A program made the translations under genes and the position numbers. From Ileibacterium sp. (GTDB taxonomy: Bacteria > Bacillota_I > Bacilli_A > Erysipelotrichales > Erysipelotrichaceae): 7,056 bases of DNA. Location: the NCBI GenBank assembly GCA_021443945.1, contig JABUSF010000011.1, positions 24,236 through 31,291 of the forward strand, in the 5' to 3' direction. Shown piece by piece: positions 1-5,760 of the stretch. Position 1 is the stretch's first letter; every line of letters starts with the position of its first letter. The notes below the pieces were generated by a model. The model was not told the DNA's origin, did not search any database, and saw only the letters and a list, made by a program, of their open reading frames with translations.

Positions 1-1377
1 GGACTGCCCTTTATGGGGTTTCTGGGGCTGGTTCACAGTTTTTTAAAGAGGATTGGCCTGCAGGTCCATTCCTGGTGGATTTCAAGCCTGCTTATTTTGG
101 TCTATGGAACGCTGTTTGGATGGAGCGTTTCCCTGGCGCGGGCAGCCATCTTCCGGCTGGCCCGGGTGATCGCTTCCAAAGAAGTTCTGGCACTGCCGGC
201 AGGCATTTTTGCTTTTGCTTTTCTGTTTCCAAACGACACAGCCAGCTTTGCTTTTGTTCTTCCTTCTGTAACCGGACTGGCCAGATGGTTTTCGATCAAG
301 CCATCGGATGCGAAATGGCCGTCTGTTTTTCTCTCGGCAGGGCTGCAGATTCTGTATTTTGCCAGGCTGAATCCTCTGGCCATGATCCTGTATCCGCTGC
401 TTCGAAAAGGATTCGGGTGGCTGTTCCTTGTCTTTGGAGTCTTGTTTTTTCTTCCCCTGGAAGGTGTTCTGAACATCGTTTCAGAAGCCATGAAAGCTGT
501 CACAGGCATGGAGATGATTTTGTGGCATTCCATGGCCAAGCCTGTTTTTGTCCTCTGTTTTCTGGCCGCAGCAGCCGCTTATTTTCTTCATCCAAGGAAA
601 CACCGCTGGCTGATTGCTTTGAGCCTGCTGGTTCATCCGGTTTCATACAGGCTGGATCCCTTCTTTCATGTGTACGTACTGGATGTCGGGCAGGGGGACT
701 GCACCATCGTTCAGGAACCTTTTGGCAAAAGTACGGTGATGATTGATGCAGCCGGAAACTTGAAAAACGATTTGTATGAAAAGACCATCCGCCCTTTTTT
801 AAAAAGTCATGGAATCCGCAGACTGGATGCCCTGGTCATTACCCATGACGATTTGGACCATTCCGGCAGCCGGGAAGCTCTCTTAAAGGATTTTCCGGAC
901 TGTCAGCTCATTGACGACCGCCAGACACCGGTTCCGGTCAGCTATCCCTTTCATTCTCTGCTGGCAGATCGTCAAAGTCAGGATGAAAATGATCAAAGCA
1001 TTGTGAACTGGTTTTCGTATGACGGCTTTTCCTATCTTTGGACAGGGGATGCGTCCGTGAACATCGAAGAGCAGCTTCTGGAACAATATCCTTTGAAGGC
1101 AGATATTCTCAAAGCGGGCCATCATGGTTCACATACTTCCAGCAGCTGGAAGTTTCTGCTGGAAACGGATCCTTTGGCAGCGGTCATTACGGCGGGATTT
1201 CAGAACCGTTACAATCATCCCTCTGCATCTGTAATGAAGTCTTTGAAGGAGCTGGATATTGAAGCACTGCAGACAAAAGAGCTGGGAAGCCTTCATTTTT
1301 TCTCCTGGAAAGGAATTCTCTTCTTCACCAGTCAGCAGGAAAAATCTCTGATCCTGAAGACTGGATTCTCCAAATAG
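1..1377 (+). CDS. comEC: ComEC/Rec2 family DNA uptake channel protein, 3' part (start outside window)
   Basis: ComEC forms the inner-membrane channel that passes single-stranded DNA into the cell during natural transformation. The reading frame is already open at base 1 (Gly-Leu-Pro-Phe before the first Met at 13), so the gene starts upstream and the N-terminal OB-fold domain is missing from view. What is visible is the end of the multi-helix competence domain (hydrophobic segments through about base 600), then a C-terminal metallo-beta-lactamase-like domain. Its landmarks are VLDVGQGDC (676-702), the metal-site motif THDDLDHSG (841-867), TGDA (1042-1053) and GHHGSHTSSS (1117-1146), in the order and spacing typical of ComEC. 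This domain is thought to act as a nuclease on the incoming strand; family members vary at the second His of HxHxDH, here Asp. holA follows after 25 bases, as in other Bacillota. Whether the cell is really competent cannot be judged from this window. Confidence 0.94.
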   Translation, partial: GLPFMGFLGLVHSFLKRIGLQVHSWWISSLLILVYGTLFGWSVSLARAAIFRLARVIASKEVLALPAGIFAFAFLFPNDTASFAFVLPSVTGLARWFSIKPSDAKWPSVFLSAGLQILYFARLNPLAMILYPLLRKGFGWLFLVFGVLFFLPLEGVLNIVSEAMKAVTGMEMILWHSMAKPVFVLCFLAAAAAYFLHPRKHRWLIALSLLVHPVSYRLDPFFHVYVLDVGQGDCTIVQEPFGKSTVMIDAAGNLKNDLYEKTIRPFLKSHGIRRLDALVITHDDLDHSGSREALLKDFPDCQLIDDRQTPVPVSYPFHSLLADRQSQDENDQSIVNWFSYDGFSYLWTGDASVNIEEQLLEQYPLKADILKAGHHGSHTSSSWKFLLETDPLAAVITAGFQNRYNHPSASVMKSLKELDIEALQTKELGSLHFFSWKGILFFTSQQEKSLILKTGFSK

Positions 1378-1395
1378 AAAACAGTTCTATATAAT
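1366..1395 (+). promoter_or_regulatory. possible promoter for holA (perfect -10, poor -35)
   Basis: A perfect TATAAT lies at 1390-1395, only 7 bases before the holA ATG. The only -35 candidate at a suitable distance is TTCTCC (1366-1371, 18-base spacer), which is a poor match. If used, transcription would start about at the ATG, giving an almost leaderless holA message. The AT-rich run may equally be a chance result of the gap between comEC and holA, which are normally co-transcribed. Confidence 0.25.
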
Positions 1396-1402
1396 AAAGA
1401 GC

Positions 1403-2341
1403 ATGATCTATATTTTAGTTGGCGAAGATGACGCCAGACAGGAATACAAGCTGGAGACGATCAAGGAGAATCAGGAATACGATCTTCTGGAGAGAGTGGA
1501 TGCAGCCAAAATTCATCAAAGCACACTGCTGGAGCTTTTGGATTCCTACTCTCTGTTCATGGAGAAAAACCTGATCATTGTTGAAAACGCCACCTTTCTG
1601 TCGGCAAGAAACACGACGTCCATTGATCCGGATAAAATTGTCCGGCGAGATCCGGAAGACAAAATCATCGTCTACAAAGTACCGGCCAAAAAGCTGGATT
1701 CGCGAAAAAAAGCGGTGAAGCAGCTGATGGAAAAAGCGACGGTTCTGGAATGCATGCCTTTGGATGAAAAAAGCATAAAAGCTGCGGTGCAGGAAATGCT
1801 CAAAGACAAGAAGATGAGCATGAAGCGGGATGCTCTTGACTGGTTCTGTTCTCATGCCGGATATGACTGCCTGGCCATTTCCGGAGAACTGGACAAGCTG
1901 AAGCTTTGCAGCGATGAGCCGGATTTGGCCACCGTCAAGGCACTGACAACTGTGGAGCCGGTCAGCAATGTCTTTAAAATGACTGATGCTCTGTTTGCGA
2001 AAAACGGGCCCAGGCTTTTGGGACTGTACCGAAGCTTTCGGGCACAGAATATGGAACCGGCTGCCATCAACGGGCTGCTGGCCAGCCAGATTCGGTTTGT
2101 CTTTCAGGTTCGGGTCTGCATGGATCTGGGAATGAGCAAGGATGAAATCGCCAGCCGGCTGCAGGCTTCCCCAGGACGTATTTACAACTCCATGAAAAAT
2201 GCATCCCGGTTTTCTTCCAGTGAGCTTCTGGAACATCTAAGCTCTTTGAGCACCTTGGATCAGAACATTAAAAGCGGACAAATCGAACCAGATACCGGAT
2301 TTGAAAATTTTATTTTCTCAATGATTGGAGATGGAATTTAA
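1403..2341 (+). CDS. holA: DNA polymerase III delta subunit (clamp loader)
   Basis: HolA is the clamp-loader subunit that opens the beta sliding clamp at the replication fork. The 312-residue product has the normal family length. It opens with MIYILVGEDD, matching the usual HolA start, which fixes the ATG even though the ribosome binding site is poor (AAAGAG ends one base before the ATG). Further family signs are the segment around NLIIVENATFLSA in the first third, no Walker A motif (normal for delta, which does not hydrolyse ATP), the mid-protein GELDKLKL and VEPVSNVFKMTDAL stretches, and the C-terminal helical collar domain with SQIRFVFQVR and a closing DQNIKSGQ. It follows comEC by 25 bases, the standard Bacillota order. 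In B. subtilis the next genes are the small yqzM and then rpsT; here rpsT is displaced by about 4.6 kb of envelope genes. Confidence 0.96.
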   Translation: MIYILVGEDDARQEYKLETIKENQEYDLLERVDAAKIHQSTLLELLDSYSLFMEKNLIIVENATFLSARNTTSIDPDKIVRRDPEDKIIVYKVPAKKLDSRKKAVKQLMEKATVLECMPLDEKSIKAAVQEMLKDKKMSMKRDALDWFCSHAGYDCLAISGELDKLKLCSDEPDLATVKALTTVEPVSNVFKMTDALFAKNGPRLLGLYRSFRAQNMEPAAINGLLASQIRFVFQVRVCMDLGMSKDEIASRLQASPGRIYNSMKNASRFSSSELLEHLSSLSTLDQNIKSGQIEPDTGFENFIFSMIGDGI

Positions 2342-2373
2342 AAAAGCAGGAAGGGGAAAATCCTGCTTTTTTC
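2341..2373 (+). terminator. intrinsic terminator of the comEC-holA unit
   Basis: An 11-bp perfect inverted repeat AAAAAGCAGGA (2341-2351) / TCCTGCTTTTT (2361-2371) encloses a 9-base loop, and the right arm runs into a T tract (TTTTTTCTT). It begins at the last base of the holA stop codon. The A/T ends of the stem mean it could also work weakly on the other strand, but nothing reads that way nearby. It separates the housekeeping unit from the envelope block. Confidence 0.93.
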
Positions 2374-2422
2374 TTACTGTTCGAAAAGATTTTCAGGAAT
2401 TGGAAGAAGACCTACATTTCAG

Positions 2423-2452
2423 TTGGCATTTTTGATTCTGTATTCCTATAAT
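2423..2452 (+). promoter_or_regulatory. sigma-A-type promoter for the cpsB-cpsC-cpsD block
   Basis: TTGGCA (2423-2428, 5 of 6 to the -35 consensus) and TATAAT (2447-2452, perfect) are separated by 18 bases. The start point would be near 2459, leaving a leader of about 38 bases before the cpsB ATG. Its position directly after the holA terminator shows that the envelope genes form their own transcription unit. Confidence 0.85.
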
Positions 2453-2481
2453 ATTCATTAGATTTTTTGCATCTGCAAAGT

Positions 2482-2493
2482 GGAAAGGGGAAA
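2482..2493 (+). promoter_or_regulatory. ribosome binding site fixing the cpsB start
   Basis: The purine run GGAAAGGGGAAA sits 3-7 bases before ATG 2497. It favours that ATG over the in-frame TTG at 2467, which has no such signal and would add ten residues ahead of the conserved MIDLHSH start of the family. Confidence 0.8.
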
Positions 2494-2496
2494 GCC

Positions 2497-3204
2497 ATGA
2501 TCGATCTGCACAGCCACATTCTGCCTAAAATGGACGACGGCAGCAAATCTGTTGAAGAAAGCGAAGCCCTCTTGAAAATGCTCAAGGACCAGGGGGTTTC
2601 AACCGTGGTCATGACTCCTCACTTTTACGCTTTTCAGGAAGATCCTGCTCATTTCATCAAGCGTCGGACAGCAGCAGCTGAAAGACTGCAGCCTGTCATG
2701 GATCAGTCCGGTCTGAAGATTCATCTGGGTGCGGAAGTTCACTTTTACTCCGGAATCTCTGAAACGGATCTGACTCCTTTGCTGATTGAAGGAACGGATC
2801 TGGTGCTGGTGGAAATGCCTTTTGGACGCTGGGACGAAAGAACCGTCAATGAAATCATCGACCTGAGCGCCAAATATACGGTGGTTCTGGCTCATATTGA
2901 ACGCTATTTCCAATGGCAGCCGGTCTCCAAACCGGTTTGGGATGTATTGGAAAGAGCTGGAGTCCTGTTTCAGGTCAACTGTTCTGCCGTTCTCCAGGGG
3001 TGGAAAAGTCATAAAATTATCAAGCTTTTTGAAAAAGAAAAGATTGCTTTTCTGTCCTCAGATGCTCATAATCTTCAACATCGACCTCCTCGTTTTGACG
3101 AGGCCTGTACTGTTTTGAAAAAGAAACTTTCAAACAGTCAACTGGACAGACTGTTCAGAAACAGTGAAAATATATTTTCAGCCCATGCGTCGTCGAACGG
3201 ATGA
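2497..3204 (+). CDS. cpsB: CpsB/YwqE-type PHP-domain protein-tyrosine phosphatase
   Basis: This is a metal-dependent (usually Mn2+) phosphotyrosine phosphatase of the PHP superfamily, the class that dephosphorylates CpsD-type kinases and tunes polysaccharide export. The 235-residue protein carries the whole expected metal and active-site set: H5 and H7 in DLHSH, D14 in MDDG, H42 in MTPHF, E80 in LGAE, E106 in VEMPF, H133 and R136 in AHIER, D189 and H191 in SSDAHN, then R196. Spacing is close to pneumococcal CpsB. There is no signal peptide or membrane segment, so it is cytoplasmic. ATG 2497 is chosen for its strong ribosome binding site and the family-typical MIDLHSHILP start. It is the first gene after a strong promoter; cpsC follows after 53 bases with no terminator seen, so the two are probably one operon. 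Family assignment is firm; the target being the CpsD encoded next door is inferred from context. Confidence 0.94.
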   Translation: MIDLHSHILPKMDDGSKSVEESEALLKMLKDQGVSTVVMTPHFYAFQEDPAHFIKRRTAAAERLQPVMDQSGLKIHLGAEVHFYSGISETDLTPLLIEGTDLVLVEMPFGRWDERTVNEIIDLSAKYTVVLAHIERYFQWQPVSKPVWDVLERAGVLFQVNCSAVLQGWKSHKIIKLFEKEKIAFLSSDAHNLQHRPPRFDEACTVLKKKLSNSQLDRLFRNSENIFSAHASSNG

Positions 3205-3257
3205 GCGAAGTGTATTGAAATAAGTGTGAAATTATAACAAAGAAAGCGAGGATAGGA

Positions 3258-3989
3258 ATGGATCACTATACGGAAGAAAAGGAAATCGATTTATCCAGGC
3301 TGGTCAGAGCTCTGCTGAGCAAGTTGTGGGTGATTATCATCTGTACAATTCTTGGCGCAGGTGCCGGATTCGGTTATGCCGCCTATATGATTACGCCTCT
3401 GTATTCTGCAGAAGCTCTGATGTATGTAAACAACAGCGCAATTAACGTGGGGAACACATCCATCTCCATGTCAGATTTGACCGCTGCCAAAAGTCTGGTA
3501 GATACCTATACAGTTATTCTGAAAACCAGAAACACTCTTGAAGATGTCATCAAACGAAACAATCTGCCATATTCTTATGAAGAACTGAAAGACATGATTA
3601 AATCTTCACCGGTCAACTCCACAGAAGTATTCGGAATTACCGTAACAACCACAGATCCAGCGGAAGCTGAAAAACTGGCGAACTCCATTGCCAAGATTCT
3701 TCCGGAAAAAATCAGTGATGTTGTGGAAGGAAGTTCCGTAAAGATTGTTGACTATGCGGTGATTCCAAAAGGCAAAACAAGCCCAAGCATTGCCCGTTAC
3801 ACGGTGATTGGAGCGATGATCGGCCTGCTGATTTCTGCTGGATGGATTGTCGTAAAAGAACTGCTCAACGACGAAGTGAAAGAAGAGTCGGACCTGAACT
3901 CCGCTTTCCCTGGAATTCCTGTTCTTGCAAGCATTCCAGACCTGACGGATAAAAAAGGCAAAAAATACGGAAAAGGGAAGGGAGAATAG
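3258..3989 (+). CDS. cpsC: CpsC/Wzz-type polysaccharide co-polymerase, membrane activator of the tyrosine kinase
   Basis: A 243-residue protein with the Wzz/PCP-2 layout: a short cytoplasmic N-terminus (EIDLSRLVRALLSKLW), a first membrane helix at about residues 23-44, an extracellular domain of about 130 residues, a proline-containing stretch (IPKGKTSP, 169-176) just before a second helix at about 181-199, then a cytoplasmic tail. The tail contains PVLASIP (221-227), resembling the segment by which such proteins contact and activate the BY-kinase, and ends in a very basic, Lys/Gly-rich stretch with one Tyr (237). In known systems CpsC/CapA proteins control chain length and switch on the separate kinase subunit. 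The start has a good GAGGA (3248-3252) five bases before ATG. cpsD begins two bases after the stop, indicating tight co-translation. A TATAAC-like box lies upstream (3233-3238) but no -35 at suitable spacing supports an internal promoter. Confidence 0.93.
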   Translation: MDHYTEEKEIDLSRLVRALLSKLWVIIICTILGAGAGFGYAAYMITPLYSAEALMYVNNSAINVGNTSISMSDLTAAKSLVDTYTVILKTRNTLEDVIKRNNLPYSYEELKDMIKSSPVNSTEVFGITVTTTDPAEAEKLANSIAKILPEKISDVVEGSSVKIVDYAVIPKGKTSPSIARYTVIGAMIGLLISAGWIVVKELLNDEVKEESDLNSAFPGIPVLASIPDLTDKKGKKYGKGKGE

Positions 3990-3991
3990 AC

Positions 3992-4735
3992 ATGGCAAGA
4001 AAAGATAAAAACACTGCGTCTGCCGTACCATTATCCGTGCAGAAAGAAACTCTGGCGGACAGTCTGAGCTTTGCCGGAAGCGAAGCCTACAAGCAGCTGC
4101 GTACGAATGTAATGTTCTCTCTGCCTGCTGACAAGAAAAGCCACGTCATCGCAGTTACTTCTGCCGTGGCAGGAGACGGAAAATCCACAACAGCCATCAA
4201 CCTGGCCTATTCTCTGGCTCAGCTGAAAAAGAAAGTTCTCATCATCGAAGCCGATATGCGTCTTCCATACATGAGCAAGCGTCTAGAACTTCAGAACGCT
4301 CCAGGTCTTTCCGAGCTGCTGGCCGGACAGAAGGAAGCCAATGAAATTCTCCAGACGGTGAACAGCGAAGCCCGCTTCTATGCCATTACCGCCGGAAGCC
4401 TTCCGCCAAACCCGGCCGAGCTGCTGACCAGCTCCCGGATGAAGCGTTATTTGAACTTCTTCGAAAATACATTTGATTATATTATTCTTGACCTTCCTCC
4501 AGTGAATCTGGTAACGGATGCTGTATCTCTGGCCAAACAGGTAGACGGCTATATTCTGGTTGTCCGCCAGGACAAAACCAATCTTCGCTCCATCAAGGAA
4601 GCGGTTGAGAAACTGAAAATTGTAGACGGAAAAGTCCTTGGCTTTGTCATGAATGATGTAAAGCGCAAAAAAGGATACGGCTACAAATATCATGACGACT
4701 ATAACGGATACTACAGCGGACAGCAGAATTTATAA
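3992..4735 (+). CDS. cpsD: CpsD-type BY-kinase (capsule-type tyrosine autokinase)
   Basis: This is the cytoplasmic ATPase half of a split bacterial tyrosine kinase, activated by the CpsC-like protein encoded two bases upstream. Of 247 residues, visible motifs are EAYKQLRTN (31-39), the family's oligomerisation motif; Walker A SAVAGDGKSTT (57-67); Walker A' at 82-90 reading VLIIEADMR; Walker B IILDLPP (164-170); and a C-terminal tyrosine cluster with Y229, Y231, Y233, Y237, Y240 and Y241, the usual autophosphorylation site. Walker A' normally reads DxD, here ExD (E86, D88), and Walker B usually has DTPP, here DLPP; both are mild departures. A purine-rich GGGAAGGGAG lies 7 bases before ATG. In capsule operons the CpsD phosphorylation state regulates polymer synthesis; no synthesis genes follow here. 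No convincing terminator follows the stop, so transcription may continue into the surface-protein gene. Confidence 0.94.
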   Translation: MARKDKNTASAVPLSVQKETLADSLSFAGSEAYKQLRTNVMFSLPADKKSHVIAVTSAVAGDGKSTTAINLAYSLAQLKKKVLIIEADMRLPYMSKRLELQNAPGLSELLAGQKEANEILQTVNSEARFYAITAGSLPPNPAELLTSSRMKRYLNFFENTFDYIILDLPPVNLVTDAVSLAKQVDGYILVVRQDKTNLRSIKEAVEKLKIVDGKVLGFVMNDVKRKKGYGYKYHDDYNGYYSGQQNL

Positions 4736-4784
4736 AATTTTTCTGAAGGTTTCTAAACCCTTGTAAAAATTCAAGCAGGTGTTG

Positions 4785-4813
4785 TTTAAAATTTACGGCG
4801 TCTGTAGTATAAA
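4785..4813 (+). promoter_or_regulatory. likely promoter for the surface-protein gene
   Basis: TTTAAA (4785-4790, 4 of 6 to consensus) and TATAAA (4808-4813, 5 of 6) are spaced by 17 bases. It is the best promoter match in the 341-base gap after cpsD. Transcription would start near 4820, giving an unusually long leader of about 255 bases before the ATG at 5077. Confidence 0.55.
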
Positions 4814-4819
4814 TTAAGT

Positions 4820-5076
4820 ATGATTTTCGGATTGGTTTTACTATGCCGGCTTTACAGAAACGTGTAGAAGGGATAGGCCATCTGAAGATTAAGAAGCGAA
4901 AGCTTCATTCTCTATGTTCTGTATCAGAGTCTGAAGAGGATTCTGTTATAGATAAATTTGGCAGGAAACAGAGATTTGTTTCTGCAGAAGCTGTTTAGGA
5001 GTACAGTGTCTGCAGAAACGGAGGCTTTGCTTTCTGTCAATGAGTAACAGGTTAAAAAGTAGAAAGGACTGTTATT
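4820..5076 (+). promoter_or_regulatory. long structured 5' leader of the surface-protein gene
   Basis: No recognised gene lies between cpsD and 5077. The stretch carries several inverted repeats: GAAGC-GAAA-GCTTC (4893-4906, a GNRA-type loop); CTTCA..CTCT / AGAG..TGAAG (4903-4913 with 4926-4936); GAAACA / TGTTTC (4965-4970 with 4977-4982); a perfect 10-bp GTTTCTGCAG / CTGCAGAAAC (4978-4987 with 5010-5019); and CAGAAA / TTTCTG (5013-5018 with 5031-5036). Neighbouring pairs share bases, so not all can form at once. A good ribosome binding site, AGAAAGGA (5061-5068), ends 8 bases before the ATG. I recognise no known riboswitch or T-box class. A 51-codon ORF (4843-4998) lies inside but has no clear ribosome binding site. 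Confidence 0.45.
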
Positions 5077-5760
5077 ATGTTCAAAAAAATTCTTTCATTT
5101 TTAGCTGCTGCAGCTCTGACATGTGCTCCACTGACAGCATTTGCTGCTGAAAGTCCAACCAATACTGGAAGCGGTATTGTTGGTACTCCAACCATTACAA
5201 ATCTCAGTGAAGGCACACATCTGGAATATTCCTGCTTCGACAGCAAAGATTCCGAGATTAACAAAACTCTTCAGACTGCATCTGATGAACTGAAGGCTAA
5301 AAATGCATCCGCCGTTGCAGCCATCACTGAAGCTGCTAAAGGCTTAAACGTTGATGTTAACAACTGGAAAGTTGCTGATCTGTTCGACCTTTCCGTAGTA
5401 AACTCCGGAACTGGCAAAAAAGCAGAATGGAACGGAACTTTCACAGTACGTGTGAAAACAAACGTGACTGAAAACCAGCCATTCGTTGTCATTCACCGCA
5501 ATGCTGATGGTACTTGGAACCCAGTAACTGCTTCCTATGTAGGAAACGGTGTGATCGAAATCACTTACACTGGATCCCTGTCTCCATTCGCAGTGATCAC
5601 ATTCGGTGCTAAAACTACCGGCACAACTGGTGGAACTTCCACAAACGGTAACGTTAGTACAGCTGCTAACTCCAACATGGTTTGGGCAGTAGCTGGTGTA
5701 GCCGCTGGTCTTGCAGGCGTTCTGTTCCTGATCAAGGCTAGAAAAAATCTTGCCGACTAA
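5077..5760 (+). CDS. secreted surface protein with C-terminal membrane anchor, function unknown
   Basis: I do not recognise a named family. The 227-residue product has a clear signal peptide (KK at 3-4, hydrophobic core 5-20, cleavage probably after AFA at 21-23), an extracellular domain of about 155 residues, a Thr/Gly/Ser-rich linker (about 179-198), one membrane helix (about 202-219) and a short basic tail KARKN. An Ala/Lys-rich helical stretch (about 63-89) precedes a beta-rich part with DLFDLSVVN (101-109), TFTVRVKT and a closing SLSPFAVITF (167-176). The last pattern recurs at the end of beta-sandwich modules in Gram-positive surface proteins. No LPxTG motif is present; STAANSNM (194-201) sits where a sorting motif would. 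Codons look like those of a well-expressed gene (Pro almost always CCA; many GCT, ACT and GTA). It has its own likely promoter and leader and overlaps the LCP gene, so it may be a surface component served by this cassette; that is inference. Confidence 0.85.
   Translation: MFKKILSFLAAAALTCAPLTAFAAESPTNTGSGIVGTPTITNLSEGTHLEYSCFDSKDSEINKTLQTASDELKAKNASAVAAITEAAKGLNVDVNNWKVADLFDLSVVNSGTGKKAEWNGTFTVRVKTNVTENQPFVVIHRNADGTWNPVTASYVGNGVIEITYTGSLSPFAVITFGAKTTGTTGGTSTNGNVSTAANSNMVWAVAGVAAGLAGVLFLIKARKNLAD

Noticed and set aside
102..539. Minus-strand open frame opposite comEC (145 codons)
   Set aside because: It has no ribosome binding site and no recognisable domain and is fully opposite the transmembrane part of comEC.
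1415..2236. Long minus-strand open frame opposite holA (273 codons)
   Set aside because: It lies wholly opposite a confidently identified gene, its protein resembles nothing and has biased composition; it is a codon-use shadow.
2467..2496. Upstream TTG as the start of the CpsB-like phosphatase
   Set aside because: It lacks a ribosome binding site, lies only a few bases after the predicted transcript start, and adds residues before the conserved MIDLHSH start; ATG 2497 has a strong purine-rich site.
3215..3238. TTGAAA and TATAAC between cpsB and cpsC, considered as a promoter for cpsC
   Set aside because: The spacer is only 12 bases and there is no extended -10 TGn, so the two boxes cannot work together.
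4736..4772. AATTTTT/AAAAATT outer repeat with an inner AAGGTT/AACC(C)TT hairpin just after the cpsD stop, considered as its terminator
   Set aside because: The stem is almost all A/T with a bulge, and no T tract follows the right arm, so it does not meet the pattern of an intrinsic terminator.
5107..5127. Cys16 of the surface protein as a lipoprotein lipobox
   Set aside because: The residues before it are Ala-Leu-Thr, which do not fit the L-[AS]-[GA]-C pattern, while a good AxA signal-peptidase I site follows at 21-23.
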